From: Prolixibacter denitrificans
GTDB lineage: Bacteria > Bacteroidota > Bacteroidia > Bacteroidales > Prolixibacteraceae
Reading direction: 5' to 3'
NCBI RefSeq assembly: GCF_003014495.1
Contig: NZ_PYGC01000005.1
Location: 124,001-188,000 of the forward strand
Length of the DNA: 64,000 bases
Shown here piece after piece: positions 17,301 to 28,148 of the stretch. The notes beneath the pieces were generated by a model that made no database searches, was not told where the DNA came from, and saw only the letters and a program-made list of their open reading frames with translations. The number at the start of each line of letters is the position of its first letter. Position 1 is the first letter of the stretch. The translations under genes were made by a program, and so were the position numbers.

Positions 17301-19514
17301 TTATCTCAAAAGTTGGGCAACATCGACAGACATCTCCTGGCATTTCGATGCCCCTAGTGCTGTACTCCGATTCCCGGGAAGCGATCCTCCAATCCAAAGC
17401 TTGTAGTCGCCTTTTCGAAGCACCCGTTTTCCCGCTTCATTAACCTCCGTGAAAGCTTTTTCGGGCAATTCAAACTGAACAACTTTCGACTGGCCTGCTG
17501 GCACAGATACGCGTTGAAAAGCGACCAGTGAATAAAAGGGGTCGCCCTTTCCGGCTAACGGAGAACTGGTATACATCTGAGCCACCTCCTCGGCATCAAA
17601 TTTACCGGTGTTCGAAATCGTCACTTTGGCAGTTATCTTGCCATCCGGACCTGCGCCGATATTCATTTTACTATATTCGAATTTGGAATAGGACAGTCCA
17701 AAGCCAAACGGGAAAAGTGGTTCCTTCTCCATGTATTTGTACGTACGCCCCTTCATCGAATAATCCTCGTAAGGAGGAAGATCGTTAACCGATTTAGGTA
17801 CTGTGAACGGTAACCGTCCGGAAGGAACAGCATCGCCAAAAAGAATATTACCAACTGCGGTTCCGCCTTCTTCACCCGGGTACCAGACATATAAAACGGC
17901 ATCGGCAATATCATAAATTTCGGGAATGGCGATTGGCGAACCACCTGTAATCACGACAACTAATGGGTTACCTTTCCCCTTCGCTTTTATTTTCTTGAGA
18001 AAGTCGATCTGGCTTTGCGGAAGCCTGATGTCCTTCCGGTCGCCTTTATGCTCTGAAGCAATGGCAGCTCCCTCTTCGCCTTCCACTAATCCGTTAATCC
18101 CCATCACAGCAATGCAAACATCGGCCGCAGCAGCTCCTCCTGTCACGTAATCCATTGGATTTACATTTTCCCGGTAAGGAAGTTGACCATAACGGTAATT
18201 GATGGTTGTTCCCAGGCTCAATTGGCTGACAATTCCGTCCAGAATGTTGACGGTATTGTTGTTAACGCCATAGTAATTCCCCAGCAGTACCTCCTCGTTA
18301 GCCGCTTGCGGGCCGGTGACAAAAACACTTTTCAAATCCTTTTTTAATGGAAGAACATGGTTTTTATTCTTCACCAGGACGATTGATTTTTCTGCTTCCT
18401 CGAGCGCCAGTTTTCGATGCTCGCTGGAGCCAATAACATCCGGCGAAATATGCGCATATGGATTATCCCGGTTGTCGTCAAAAAAACCCAGGCGAAATTT
18501 GGTTCTCAACAAATCGTGCAAGGCTTTGTCAATATCTTTTTCTGTCACCAGCTTTTCATCCAGTGCTTTTTTCAGGCTTTCAAATGTTCTCCCACAATTC
18601 AAATCCAGGCCAGCTTTAATGGCCATTGATGAAGCTTCTTCAGGCGTCTTTGCAAGATGATGGTCTTTCCAGATATCCTGAATTGCTCCGCAATCGGAAA
18701 CAATGTGCCCTTTAAAACCCCATTGTTTGGTGAGGATGTCCTGTAGCAGAAAGGGACTCGCGCAGCTGGCTTCTCCATCTGTTCGGTTGTATGCTCCCAT
18801 GACGGCCTCAACCTTTGCCTCTTTCACTAGGGCTTCAAAAGCCGGCAGATAAGTTTCCCATAAGTCTTTGGGAGAAACCACCGCGTTGAACTGATGTCTA
18901 AACGCCTCCGGTCCGGAGTGTACGGCAAAATGCTTCGCACAGGCGGCAGCTTTCAGGTAGTTGGGATTATTTCCCTGCAATCCTTCAACGAATGCCACTC
19001 CGATGCGGGATGTCAGAAAAGGATCTTCGCCGTACGTTTCCTGCCCCCGGCCCCAACGCGGGTCACGAAAGATATTCACATTCGGTGTCCAGAAGGTCAG
19101 ACCGGCATACCGGTTATAATTCCCCATTTTCTGGGCGATGTTAAACTTTGCCCGGGCTTCGTCGGAAATGGCAGTTGCTACCTGGAAAGCCAGTTTGGTA
19201 TCGAAGGTTGCCCCTAAAGCAATGGCCTGCGGGAACACCGTCGCTCTTCCGTTGCGCGCCACGCCATGTAGGCATTCGTTCCACCAGTCGTATTCCTTAA
19301 CGCCCAGTCGCGGTATCGGGGCGTTGGCATTCATCAACTGACTAATTTTCTCATCAACGGTCATCGCCGAAATCAAGGCATCGATTCGGTCTTCCATCGG
19401 CAACGACATGTCGTACCACTCAAAGTTTGCTTCATTAGGTTTCTTTTCCTGAGCCATTAATCCTGCATGAAAAAAATGAAACAGGACGAGCAAGGCAATT
19501 GCTTTTGTCTTCAT
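17301..19514 (-). CDS. GH3 beta-xylosidase/beta-glucosidase
   Basis: A glycoside hydrolase family 3 enzyme of 737 residues (start at 19514, MKTKAIALLVLFHFFHAG, preferred for the signal peptide; the upstream ATG at 19526 is possible). The N-terminal barrel shows DWWNECLHGVARNG and KHFAVHSGPE. The nucleophile Asp is in HIVSDCGAIQDIW (Asp278 counting from 19526). The SDCGAI form, rather than SDW, is typical of the beta-xylosidase branch of GH3. The C-terminal sandwich and fibronectin-III-like domains follow (NILFGDAVPSGRLPFTVPKS; GDYKLWIGGS). It would release xylose from xylo-oligosaccharides in the periplasm. It is near, but not in an operon with, the xylan locus. Confidence 0.9.
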   Translation of the reverse strand: MKTKAIALLVLFHFFHAGLMAQEKKPNEANFEWYDMSLPMEDRIDALISAMTVDEKISQLMNANAPIPRLGVKEYDWWNECLHGVARNGRATVFPQAIALGATFDTKLAFQVATAISDEARAKFNIAQKMGNYNRYAGLTFWTPNVNIFRDPRWGRGQETYGEDPFLTSRIGVAFVEGLQGNNPNYLKAAACAKHFAVHSGPEAFRHQFNAVVSPKDLWETYLPAFEALVKEAKVEAVMGAYNRTDGEASCASPFLLQDILTKQWGFKGHIVSDCGAIQDIWKDHHLAKTPEEASSMAIKAGLDLNCGRTFESLKKALDEKLVTEKDIDKALHDLLRTKFRLGFFDDNRDNPYAHISPDVIGSSEHRKLALEEAEKSIVLVKNKNHVLPLKKDLKSVFVTGPQAANEEVLLGNYYGVNNNTVNILDGIVSQLSLGTTINYRYGQLPYRENVNPMDYVTGGAAAADVCIAVMGINGLVEGEEGAAIASEHKGDRKDIRLPQSQIDFLKKIKAKGKGNPLVVVITGGSPIAIPEIYDIADAVLYVWYPGEEGGTAVGNILFGDAVPSGRLPFTVPKSVNDLPPYEDYSMKGRTYKYMEKEPLFPFGFGLSYSKFEYSKMNIGAGPDGKITAKVTISNTGKFDAEEVAQMYTSSPLAGKGDPFYSLVAFQRVSVPAGQSKVVQFELPEKAFTEVNEAGKRVLRKGDYKLWIGGSLPGNRSTALGASKCQEMSVDVAQLLR

Positions 19515-19791
19515 AGGAGTTATCAATATAAGTTATTATTCAAATTGGTTTAATTAATTCGCTGCCCGCTTTAACCAGCTCTTTCGCAATGTGACGTCCC
19601 CCTACCGGTTCTCTTCTATCTCATCCGTAATCCACCGCAAAAACATGCCATCACCGGTAGAGTTCAGATTCCACCGCGTTTACTTCCGTAAAAGTCTGAG
19701 AAAACAAATTTGAAGAAAAAGTGTAAAAAAAAACACGAATTCCAGAGTAAAACTTAACACCCTCTTCCAATAACGCTATTTATCAGATGGT

Positions 19792-20442
19792 TTACTGTTT
19801 CGCTTCTCTGTAATACCGGCAAACGGAATTCATGACACACTGCTCGCATTTGGGATTGCTCGGACGGCAAATCTCACGCCCGAGGAAAGAGATAGACATA
19901 CCTGCTTCGTTCCATCGCTCCTGCGGGATGGCTGCCATTAATTGCTTTTCGATTTTTTCCGGCTTGGGTTTTTCCTCCTGCATAGCAATCCCTAATCGCG
20001 GAGCCACACGCACAACATGTAAATCGACGATAATGCCTTCGGCAGTATCTCCCGATTCCCGAATTATTACGTTAGCCGATTTTCGCCCGATTCCCGGTAG
20101 CTTGACCAGCTCATCCAGGGTTCGGGGAATATTTTCATCCGCTCCAACCATTCCGGCCATTTTGATCAGCCACTTCGATTTGTTGCCAAAATTCCGGACC
20201 GAGCCAATGTGTTGTTGTAAATCGGCTGGCTCAGCCCTCGAAAGTGCCTCCATATCCGGGTACGCCTCAAAGAATCCGGGCGCCACCTCGTTGATGTGTT
20301 TATCCGAATCCTGAGCGGATAAAACAACCATGACCACCAGTTGGTAGCGGCTTTTATAATCCAGTGGATGTTGACGTTTTCCGTATTGCTGAAATAGCGG
20401 TTCTAGTTCCTGTGTCCAATTTATTTCCATAGCCATGCTCAT
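19792..20442 (-). CDS. nth: Endonuclease III (DNA glycosylase/AP lyase)
   Basis: A 216-residue HhH-GPD DNA glycosylase that removes oxidised pyrimidines. The helix-hairpin-helix LPGIGRKSANVI carries the catalytic Lys121, and Asp140 sits in GIIVDLHVVRV. The four iron-sulphur ligands Cys192, Cys199, Cys202 and Cys208 show the C-x6-C-x2-C-x5-C spacing of endonuclease III. The motif LSAQDSDKHIN replaces the usual LSAQATD, a small difference. Length is normal. It is a stand-alone gene between the GH3 and esterase genes. Confidence 0.92.
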   Translation of the reverse strand: MSMAMEINWTQELEPLFQQYGKRQHPLDYKSRYQLVVMVVLSAQDSDKHINEVAPGFFEAYPDMEALSRAEPADLQQHIGSVRNFGNKSKWLIKMAGMVGADENIPRTLDELVKLPGIGRKSANVIIRESGDTAEGIIVDLHVVRVAPRLGIAMQEEKPKPEKIEKQLMAAIPQERWNEAGMSISFLGREICRPSNPKCEQCVMNSVCRYYREAKQ

Positions 20443-20511
20443 TTAGTAAGAATATCAAGTTCGATTAAAAGTAGGGAAAATCGGTTGCTTACAAAATTCA
20501 GTGAAGCGAAA

Positions 20512-20540
20512 AAGGAGCTAAAGCACTGCTCTAACTCCTT
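20512..20540 (-). terminator. Terminator of the carboxylesterase gene
   Basis: On the minus strand, AAGGAGTTAGAGC pairs with GCTTTAGCTCCTT over 13 bp (two G-T pairs) and is followed by TTTCGC. It starts 25 bp past the esterase stop. Confidence 0.7.
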
Positions 20541-20564
20541 CTTCATTTCAACTGTTTCTATCAG

Positions 20565-22196
20565 TTATTGTTCTTTGGGGAAGAACAGCTTATCCATGAA
20601 CCGGTAGCGGGCTTCCAGTTCCGGATCTTTTTTCTGATAGGTATCCACATTGATCTGCATGACCGGGGCCACGGGCTGGTTGTTCACCGCCTCCCATTCG
20701 GGGACACCCAGGCCGTTCGGGTTACCGGTTTTCACAAAGTTGGCGTAATACATCTGGAAGATATCCGAAACAATGTAGTCGCCCGGTTGCCAATCGTACA
20801 CCCGGTTGGTGGGCAGGTTCCCCATCGCATATTCGATATCGGCCGAATGCACCGCACCGATGGCTCTCGGAGGCTTGGGAGCGCTCTTGTCCTTGTTATC
20901 CTGAACACCGCCGGCCAGTCCGGCTGTTTTGCCCGCCATCGCCGCCACCATTTCGGGCCGGGGATGACAGAACCGGTAACGGTAAACCTGTTCACCACCG
21001 GTTTTGGCCTGCATCTCACTCCATTTCCAGGTACTGAACGCGATGAACAGGTCGGAAGCCAAATCGATGCCTCCCTGCCCCATCACAGAGGCGTCGTCGG
21101 TAATATGATACTTCTGCAGCACTTCGTCGGTCTGATCACCGAACCGTCCTTTGAGCGCTTCTTTCAGATTTTCCAGTGTCGGCTTTTTCCCGCGCAGCAA
21201 AAAGCCCGGCGCCATCTCCTCGGAGTTCCAGCCCACCAACAACGGCACATGAGCCTGTTTCCCTTCGGAAAAGATTTTCACCGGTTGTTCGGGCAGGAAA
21301 TAGCCATCGATGACAGTGGCAAAGCGGGGCGCTTTCATGTGCAGCAATTTCTCAGCCGGGATAGCCCTCAGGTCGGCCAGCGACTGGTATCCCTCCTTTT
21401 CAGCATACGCTTCCCCGGCTTTCTCGGCCTTCTTCAAAGGCTCGGGCGACAAGGCTCCCATGAGTGAACCACTGGAGCCAATGGCCTGCTCAAACAGGTT
21501 TTTCGACAACGGGGAGCACATCAGCGCACTCACCGAAATCGAGCCGGCCGATTCACCGGCAATGGTGATGCGATTGGGATCGCCGCCAAATGCCTTGATA
21601 TTTTCTTTCACCCATTTCAACGCGGCTACCTGGTCGAGGAATCCGTAGTTTCCCGATGCGTGATTGGGCGACTCCTTCGTCAGGCCGGGATAAGAGAAGA
21701 ATCCGAATATGCCGAGCCGGTAATTGGCAGTAATGGTAATCATACCCCTCCGGGCCATCCGTTCGCCACCATAACGGGGTTCACTGCCCGCACCGGCAAT
21801 CAATCCGCCACCATAAAAATAAACCAGCACAGGAAGACCTTCTTTACCGGTTTTGGAAGGCGTCCAAACATTCAGATAGAGGCAATCCTCGCTCATCGAA
21901 TCGGTGCCAAAATTCATATCACCAAACACCGGCAATTGCATGGGATTGGGGCCGAAATGGTCCGCTTTGCGAACGCCCTGCCAGTTTTTCGCCGGCTGCG
22001 GTTCCCTCCAGCGCAATTTTCCTACCGGTGGAGCAGCAAATGGAATTCCTTTAAAAACTTCGACACCCGACTCGTTGACTCCTTCCAATACCCCGTTTTG
22101 AGTCGTCACGCGGGGATGCTTGCCGGTTAACTGGGCAAAAGCTCCGACAGCCAGGAAGAGTAGTGTGATGGTTAGAAAACTTCTTTTGGTATGCAT
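20565..22196 (-). CDS. Type-B carboxylesterase, exported
   Basis: An exported carboxylesterase of 543 residues from the start at 22196 (MHTKRSFLTITLLFLAVGAFA gives a clean signal peptide; ATGs at 22202 and 22232 are also in frame). The nucleophile Ser is in TIAGESAGSIS, the oxyanion region is VYFYGGGLIAGAG, and SEDCLYLNVWTPS is the family signature near the N-terminus. Related enzymes hydrolyse carboxylic esters. In this setting an acetyl or feruloyl/coumaroyl group on xylan is the plausible target, but the family is broad. It is at the edge of the xylan locus with its own terminator. Confidence 0.85.
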   Translation of the reverse strand: MHTKRSFLTITLLFLAVGAFAQLTGKHPRVTTQNGVLEGVNESGVEVFKGIPFAAPPVGKLRWREPQPAKNWQGVRKADHFGPNPMQLPVFGDMNFGTDSMSEDCLYLNVWTPSKTGKEGLPVLVYFYGGGLIAGAGSEPRYGGERMARRGMITITANYRLGIFGFFSYPGLTKESPNHASGNYGFLDQVAALKWVKENIKAFGGDPNRITIAGESAGSISVSALMCSPLSKNLFEQAIGSSGSLMGALSPEPLKKAEKAGEAYAEKEGYQSLADLRAIPAEKLLHMKAPRFATVIDGYFLPEQPVKIFSEGKQAHVPLLVGWNSEEMAPGFLLRGKKPTLENLKEALKGRFGDQTDEVLQKYHITDDASVMGQGGIDLASDLFIAFSTWKWSEMQAKTGGEQVYRYRFCHPRPEMVAAMAGKTAGLAGGVQDNKDKSAPKPPRAIGAVHSADIEYAMGNLPTNRVYDWQPGDYIVSDIFQMYYANFVKTGNPNGLGVPEWEAVNNQPVAPVMQINVDTYQKKDPELEARYRFMDKLFFPKEQ

Positions 22197-22250
22197 ATCC
22201 ATTTGCTTTAGTGATTTAATGATAGGGTTCACTTCTCGTGAATAGAAGTG

Positions 22251-22574
22251 TTACTGTGCAAAATACATTTTCACAGATATAAAACCAATATAAATTTCAA
22301 ACAATAAGTTTAACGCTAACTCTTTTATTTCGCCGGGCATCAGAAAAAGGCACATAAAGGGGAATATCTGTAACCAATCGATAGAAAAAAGAAGTGACAA
22401 AAATATAAGCAAAGTCCCCAATATGTAACCAGACAAACCTTCACAAGAAAAACACACCATCACAAAACTGACCAACAACACCTTACGACCACTAGATTTT
22501 ATGGCATTTGTTTTCCCACTCTTCAAAATATTCCCTAACCTTACTTTCAGCATCAAAAGCGAACTGCCATCCAC
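22251..22574 (-). CDS. Possible small membrane protein
   Basis: An open frame of 107 residues with a basic N-terminus and hydrophobic stretches at about residues 32-65 and 68-80 (ILGTLLIFLSLLFSIDWLQI). No family is recognised and nothing supports the start. It could equally be a chance frame in an A/T-rich intergenic stretch. Confidence 0.25.
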   Translation of the reverse strand: MDGSSLLMLKVRLGNILKSGKTNAIKSSGRKVLLVSFVMVCFSCEGLSGYILGTLLIFLSLLFSIDWLQIFPFMCLFLMPGEIKELALNLLFEIYIGFISVKMYFAQ

Positions 22575-22903
22575 CGAGATGTCAAACCGTATGCTTTTTT
22601 TCCGCCATTAATTGCGAAAACAGGTACACTGTATACATAAAAGGCGAACAAATACACACTTACTCCCGAAAATTGTTATCCGAAATGATAATCACTCAAA
22701 TCTCTGGGAACCACGCCTTCGTTATCAAGACTCACATCATCATTCGAAATATACTGAATATAAAAAAGATGGACTCTGTTCTGTTCCAAATCAGAGTCCA
22801 CCAACTGTTACATCTATGAAAAAATGCCAATACTAATAAACGGAGCTATTTTTTGTCTAGCTGAATCCTGTTACTCATCCACCAAATCTTTCTTCATGAA
22901 TTC
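22575..22903. other. Intergenic stretch without recognised feature
   Basis: About 330 bp upstream of the weak frame at 22251-22574 and downstream of the GH43 stop. I see no gene-like frame, strong hairpin or repeat in it. Confidence 0.5.
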
Positions 22904-24622
22904 CTACTTACTTGTAGCATACATTCCAATGGTTGTTCCCGTAAATCCAAATGAATTGGCGGTGGATAAATAATAAGCATCTATATCCTTGCAAAGGCTT
23001 TGCCAAGCTCCATCGCCGGATGCATAGTAAAAGTCATAAGTCTTCCCTTTGGAAACAACTTTCAATCGAATTGGGGTAGTTCCCCCGGCAATCCGGTTAC
23101 TTGCTAACGTGAAGTCTCCTGAATCCGTTATCTTCTCAAGACTTACTTTTCTGCCTCCATCCAGTTTTCCTACTGAAAGAAAATATTGATGCTTTTCATC
23201 TTTCAAGAGCAAAAGGCCGGCGGTCTCTTTTTCATTGGTTGGCTCGAAATACAATTTTGTCGTGCATACAAATTTGTGATGTTGCATTCTTCGACAAACA
23301 TAAGCGGGAGCTTTCAGCTCAGTAGAGGAAACACCCGCACACTTAAGGCTTAAATATCCGGGATTATCAGTTAAAGAGTAAAGGGAATCGATCGGTTCTC
23401 TTAAAGTCATCCATTCATCATCCAGTTTTCGGGAGTTAAAATCATCGTTCTTTTCGAAATTCCCAACTGTGCAAATTGAATCTCTTTTCACACCCACCAT
23501 GCGAACGATTCTGGGAACTACCTCATTAACCTTTGTTATGTATGGGAAGCCATCATCGCTCCATTTTACCGGCAACAAAAAGGTCTCACGCCCTAGGTTC
23601 TCAAACTTGTTCCCAATGGGACGACACGCCAGGAAAACGGCCCACCATTCCCCGTTTTCTTTCTGTACCAAATCTGCATGACCTGCACATGTAATTGGGA
23701 CAGGCCGATTCGGATCCAGATTTTTCTGAGTCAGTATTGGATTTTTGTCCCAGGGAGTGAATTTCCCCATGGGTGTATCGCCTCTGAATATGACCTCCGA
23801 ATGATTGACCGATGTGCCTCCCTCCGCACACATCAGGTAATACTTACCATTGATCTTATACATGTGCGGACCTTCTATCCATATCGGCTTTTCAGCAAGA
23901 TTCACCCCACCATTAACCAACATAATCCTTGGACCAAACGTATTTTCCTTTTCTACATCAAATTGTTGAATACGGATGGCCCGATGTCCTTCATATTTCG
24001 AACCACCAACCGGCTCGTCATTATTGACAATGTATGCTTTACCGTCATCATCGAAAAAGAAAGAAGGATCAATTCCATGCACGTCAGGTAACCAAACAGG
24101 GTCGGACCATTCACCAAACGGATCTTTTGTTTTCACAAAGAAATTTCCACCTCCAACATTGGTGGTAATCATATAGTAAGTCTGGTTATGGGGATTATAA
24201 CTTATAGCCGGAGCAAAAATTCCCTGACTTACTCGTTGTCCATTGAGCTTTAATTGAGAAGGCCTATCCAGAACATTCCCAATTTGCTTCCAGTTGACCA
24301 AGTCTTTACTATGAAAAATCGGGACGCCGGGGAAATATGAAAAAGTGGATGTTACCAAAAAGTAGTCATCCCCATTTTTGCAAATGCTGGGGTCAGAATA
24401 CCATCCGGGCAAAATCGGATTGTAGAAGTAATCGTCACCCGGCAAAGGATTTTTTTTGTAAAAATCATCGTCCCCACGATAATTGAAATAATCAAAATGG
24501 GCTACAAAACGATCTTTCGAAAAATGAACTGTTTTTGATTTTGCGCCAGAGGAACAACCCGAAAGCGAAAAACAACACAAAGAGATCAGTCCCAAATAGA
24601 TGTAAGAAAGCAGTCTAGTCAT
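22904..24622 (-). CDS. GH43 beta-xylosidase/arabinofuranosidase, lipoprotein (paralogue 1)
   Basis: A 572-residue GH43 enzyme. The signal peptide ends with a lipobox (SLSGC at 19-23). The five-bladed propeller carries the three acidic catalytic residues: Asp77 (GWYSDPSI), Asp185 (HGIDPSFFF) and Glu250 (WIEGPHMYK). From about 395 to the end lies a GH43 C-terminal beta-sandwich (ending STANSFGFTGTTIGMYATSK). Activity would be release of xylose or arabinose from xylan fragments. It is clearly paralogous to the gene at 56239-57978, with long identical blocks, and both have the same promoter module upstream (24730-24790 here). It is divergent from the esterase/GH cluster that starts at 25111. Confidence 0.92.
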   Translation of the reverse strand: MTRLLSYIYLGLISLCCFSLSGCSSGAKSKTVHFSKDRFVAHFDYFNYRGDDDFYKKNPLPGDDYFYNPILPGWYSDPSICKNGDDYFLVTSTFSYFPGVPIFHSKDLVNWKQIGNVLDRPSQLKLNGQRVSQGIFAPAISYNPHNQTYYMITTNVGGGNFFVKTKDPFGEWSDPVWLPDVHGIDPSFFFDDDGKAYIVNNDEPVGGSKYEGHRAIRIQQFDVEKENTFGPRIMLVNGGVNLAEKPIWIEGPHMYKINGKYYLMCAEGGTSVNHSEVIFRGDTPMGKFTPWDKNPILTQKNLDPNRPVPITCAGHADLVQKENGEWWAVFLACRPIGNKFENLGRETFLLPVKWSDDGFPYITKVNEVVPRIVRMVGVKRDSICTVGNFEKNDDFNSRKLDDEWMTLREPIDSLYSLTDNPGYLSLKCAGVSSTELKAPAYVCRRMQHHKFVCTTKLYFEPTNEKETAGLLLLKDEKHQYFLSVGKLDGGRKVSLEKITDSGDFTLASNRIAGGTTPIRLKVVSKGKTYDFYYASGDGAWQSLCKDIDAYYLSTANSFGFTGTTIGMYATSK

Positions 24623-24729
24623 CAGGAATATAGTTATAGATAATTATTATTAACAACGAATCTGCCCGATAATAGAAACAGATTCAACAAATGATTTATC
24701 GGTCAAAAATGGTTCTCCAACCATTACCG

Positions 24730-24790
24730 CAATGTATATATCACTCCTCAATCTGCGTTTGAATTTTGAGTATCTGACTTTTGATTTGAG
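24730..24790 (-). promoter_or_regulatory. Shared xylan-locus promoter module, site A
   Basis: Motif at 24757-24790, a minus-strand A-rich sequence with the core AGTCAGATACTCAAAAT, located 135 bp upstream of the GH43 start. It lies 20 bp from a -7-like element TACATTG at 24730-24736, one T short of TAnnTTTG. It aligns with sites B (42716-42777) and C (58078-58141). Confidence 0.5.
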
Positions 24791-24904
24791 GTATTTTTAT
24801 GTCCTGACTTGCTGATACGAGAAATGAAAAATTCGCATAGACCTCAAGATTTCCTCTGACTGTTTCCTTTTTTAACATTAAACGGAACCTGCATTTGAAG
24901 GCAA

Positions 24905-24923
24905 TACGTTTGAGCCAAACGTA
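24905..24923. promoter_or_regulatory. Palindrome with back-to-back -7 elements
   Basis: TACGTTTGAGCCAAACGTA is a perfect 8-3-8 inverted repeat. TACGTTTG, a match to the Bacteroidetes -7 consensus TAnnTTTG, reads on both strands. It is about 190 bp upstream of the CE1 start and about 280 bp upstream of the GH43 start. Confidence 0.45.
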
Positions 24924-25068
24924 GCGCTGGAGAAAACACAGTTTATCTATTTTCTCAAAAAGATTATCCGGATTTGAAACCTTAACAACAGAGCAATTTG
25001 TAATTTTTCAACATCAATATTCAGTCATAGCGGGCACATTCCAAGCCGCTGTAATATCAACAACCTGA

Positions 25069-25977
<909 letters not shown>

Positions 25978-26120
25978 ATAACGTCATCGGGGAAAACAAA
26001 AAATCATCCGAACGAGAAATGTTGACACTTTGACCTTACGCTAAAACGGGAAGACGGGCATCATCCTGATGAACCCGGTTCCCACACGATGGCCAAAGCA
26101 ACTGATCGCTCGCTATTTCA

Positions 26121-27053
26121 ATGAAGATGAAAAAAATACGAAACAAACCAATTTATCCAATGAGAGCAGGAATCAGCTGTCTGTTGCTTTTGCTTTTCTT
26201 TCCTGCATTTGTAAATGCGCAAAAGATCATCAAATTATATCCCGACACCATACCGAACGCAAAGGTCAACGGCATAAAAGAAGTATACACCTCAGGAATG
26301 TACCGGGGAGTAACCCACCCTACTCTGGAAATATATCGTCCGGAAAAAGAAAATGCTTCCGGAACGGCCGTTGTAATTTGTCCGGGAGGTGGTTATAGCG
26401 TATTGGTTTACCAGGGAGAAGGTGTGTCGACGGCAAAGAAATTTGCAGCGCACGGAGTTACTGCTTTTGTGCTTAAATACCGGCTTCCTGATGATTCGAC
26501 CATGAGGAATAAAGCAATTGGTCCTCTGCAGGATGCGCAACAAGCCATTAAAGTAGTCAGGGAAAACGCAGCCAAATGGGGAATTGATCCAAATAAAATT
26601 GGGATCATGGGCTTTTCGGCCGGCGGACATCTGGCTTCAACTGAAGCAACACATTATAAAAAGGCACTCATTGAAAACAAAAATCATACAAGTCTTCGTC
26701 CCGATTTTCAAATTTTGGCTTACCCGGTCATAAGCATGGAGGATAGTTTGACTCACATCGGTTCGAGGATCATGCTACTGGGTAAGAATCCCACCCAGGC
26801 TACGATTAACGAATTCTCAAACGAATTGCATGTCAATGAAAATACTCCACCGGCCTATATAACCCATGCAGGCGACGATACATTAGTTGACGTGGACAAC
26901 AGCATCATCTATTTCGAAAAATTGAGACACCACCATGTTCCTGCGGAATTGCATATTTACCAAAAAGGCGGCCATGGCTTTATTTTCAGACAGGAAGGTT
27001 GGATGGTCCCTCTATTTCAATGGATGAAGGATTCGAACTTAATTGATGATTAA
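26121..27053 (+). CDS. BD-FAE-like alpha/beta hydrolase, xylan esterase type
   Basis: A 310-residue exported hydrolase. The N-terminus has a long basic segment before the hydrophobic stretch (MKMKKIRNKPIYPMRAGISC), so the start may be one of the inner ATGs (26127 or 26160). VVICPGGGYSVLVYQGEG is the oxyanion region, Ser166 in GIMGFSAGGHLAS is the nucleophile, and the His is in KGGHGF. This pattern fits the bifunctional feruloyl/acetyl xylan esterase (PF20434) type. It sits between the CE1- and CE6-like genes, consistent with de-esterification of xylan in the periplasm. Confidence 0.85.
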   Translation: MKMKKIRNKPIYPMRAGISCLLLLLFFPAFVNAQKIIKLYPDTIPNAKVNGIKEVYTSGMYRGVTHPTLEIYRPEKENASGTAVVICPGGGYSVLVYQGEGVSTAKKFAAHGVTAFVLKYRLPDDSTMRNKAIGPLQDAQQAIKVVRENAAKWGIDPNKIGIMGFSAGGHLASTEATHYKKALIENKNHTSLRPDFQILAYPVISMEDSLTHIGSRIMLLGKNPTQATINEFSNELHVNENTPPAYITHAGDDTLVDVDNSIIYFEKLRHHHVPAELHIYQKGGHGFIFRQEGWMVPLFQWMKDSNLIDD

Positions 27054-27095
27054 AAAGCCGCTATCGCATTCACTAAAAGCACCAATAAAAGAAGC

Positions 27096-27194
27096 AAAAG
27101 GGGCGGTCGCTCCCTTCAATTGCGTCGGCAATTTTAACGTTCAAACACGTTTAAAATACAACGTTGACTACCGGCCGGCCCCTGACCGCCTTTT
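27096..27194 (+). other. Long stem-loop between esterase genes
   Basis: AAAAGGGGCGGTC at 27096-27108 pairs with GACCGCCTTTT at 27184-27194 with one bulge. It encloses a small hairpin (AATTGC ... GGCAATT) and two copies of AACGTT. The structure lies in the 190-bp gap between the BD-FAE and CE6 genes and ends in CCTTTT, so it could be a terminator/attenuator, a processing site or a small mobile-repeat remnant. Confidence 0.4.
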
Positions 27195-27234
27195 CTGAAA
27201 TGAACCTGATAAGAACAAACATAAAATAAGCTAA

Positions 27235-28086
<852 letters not shown>

Positions 28087-28148
28087 AATAGCTAAACGTG
28101 GCATATCCCGAAGTGGAGAAAGCTGGTAAAAGTGATAAAAACATTGGA

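Noticed and set aside
20568-21467. 299-residue plus-strand frame opposite the carboxylesterase
   Set aside because: Shadow of the esterase gene, His/Gly/Phe-rich, with no independent support.
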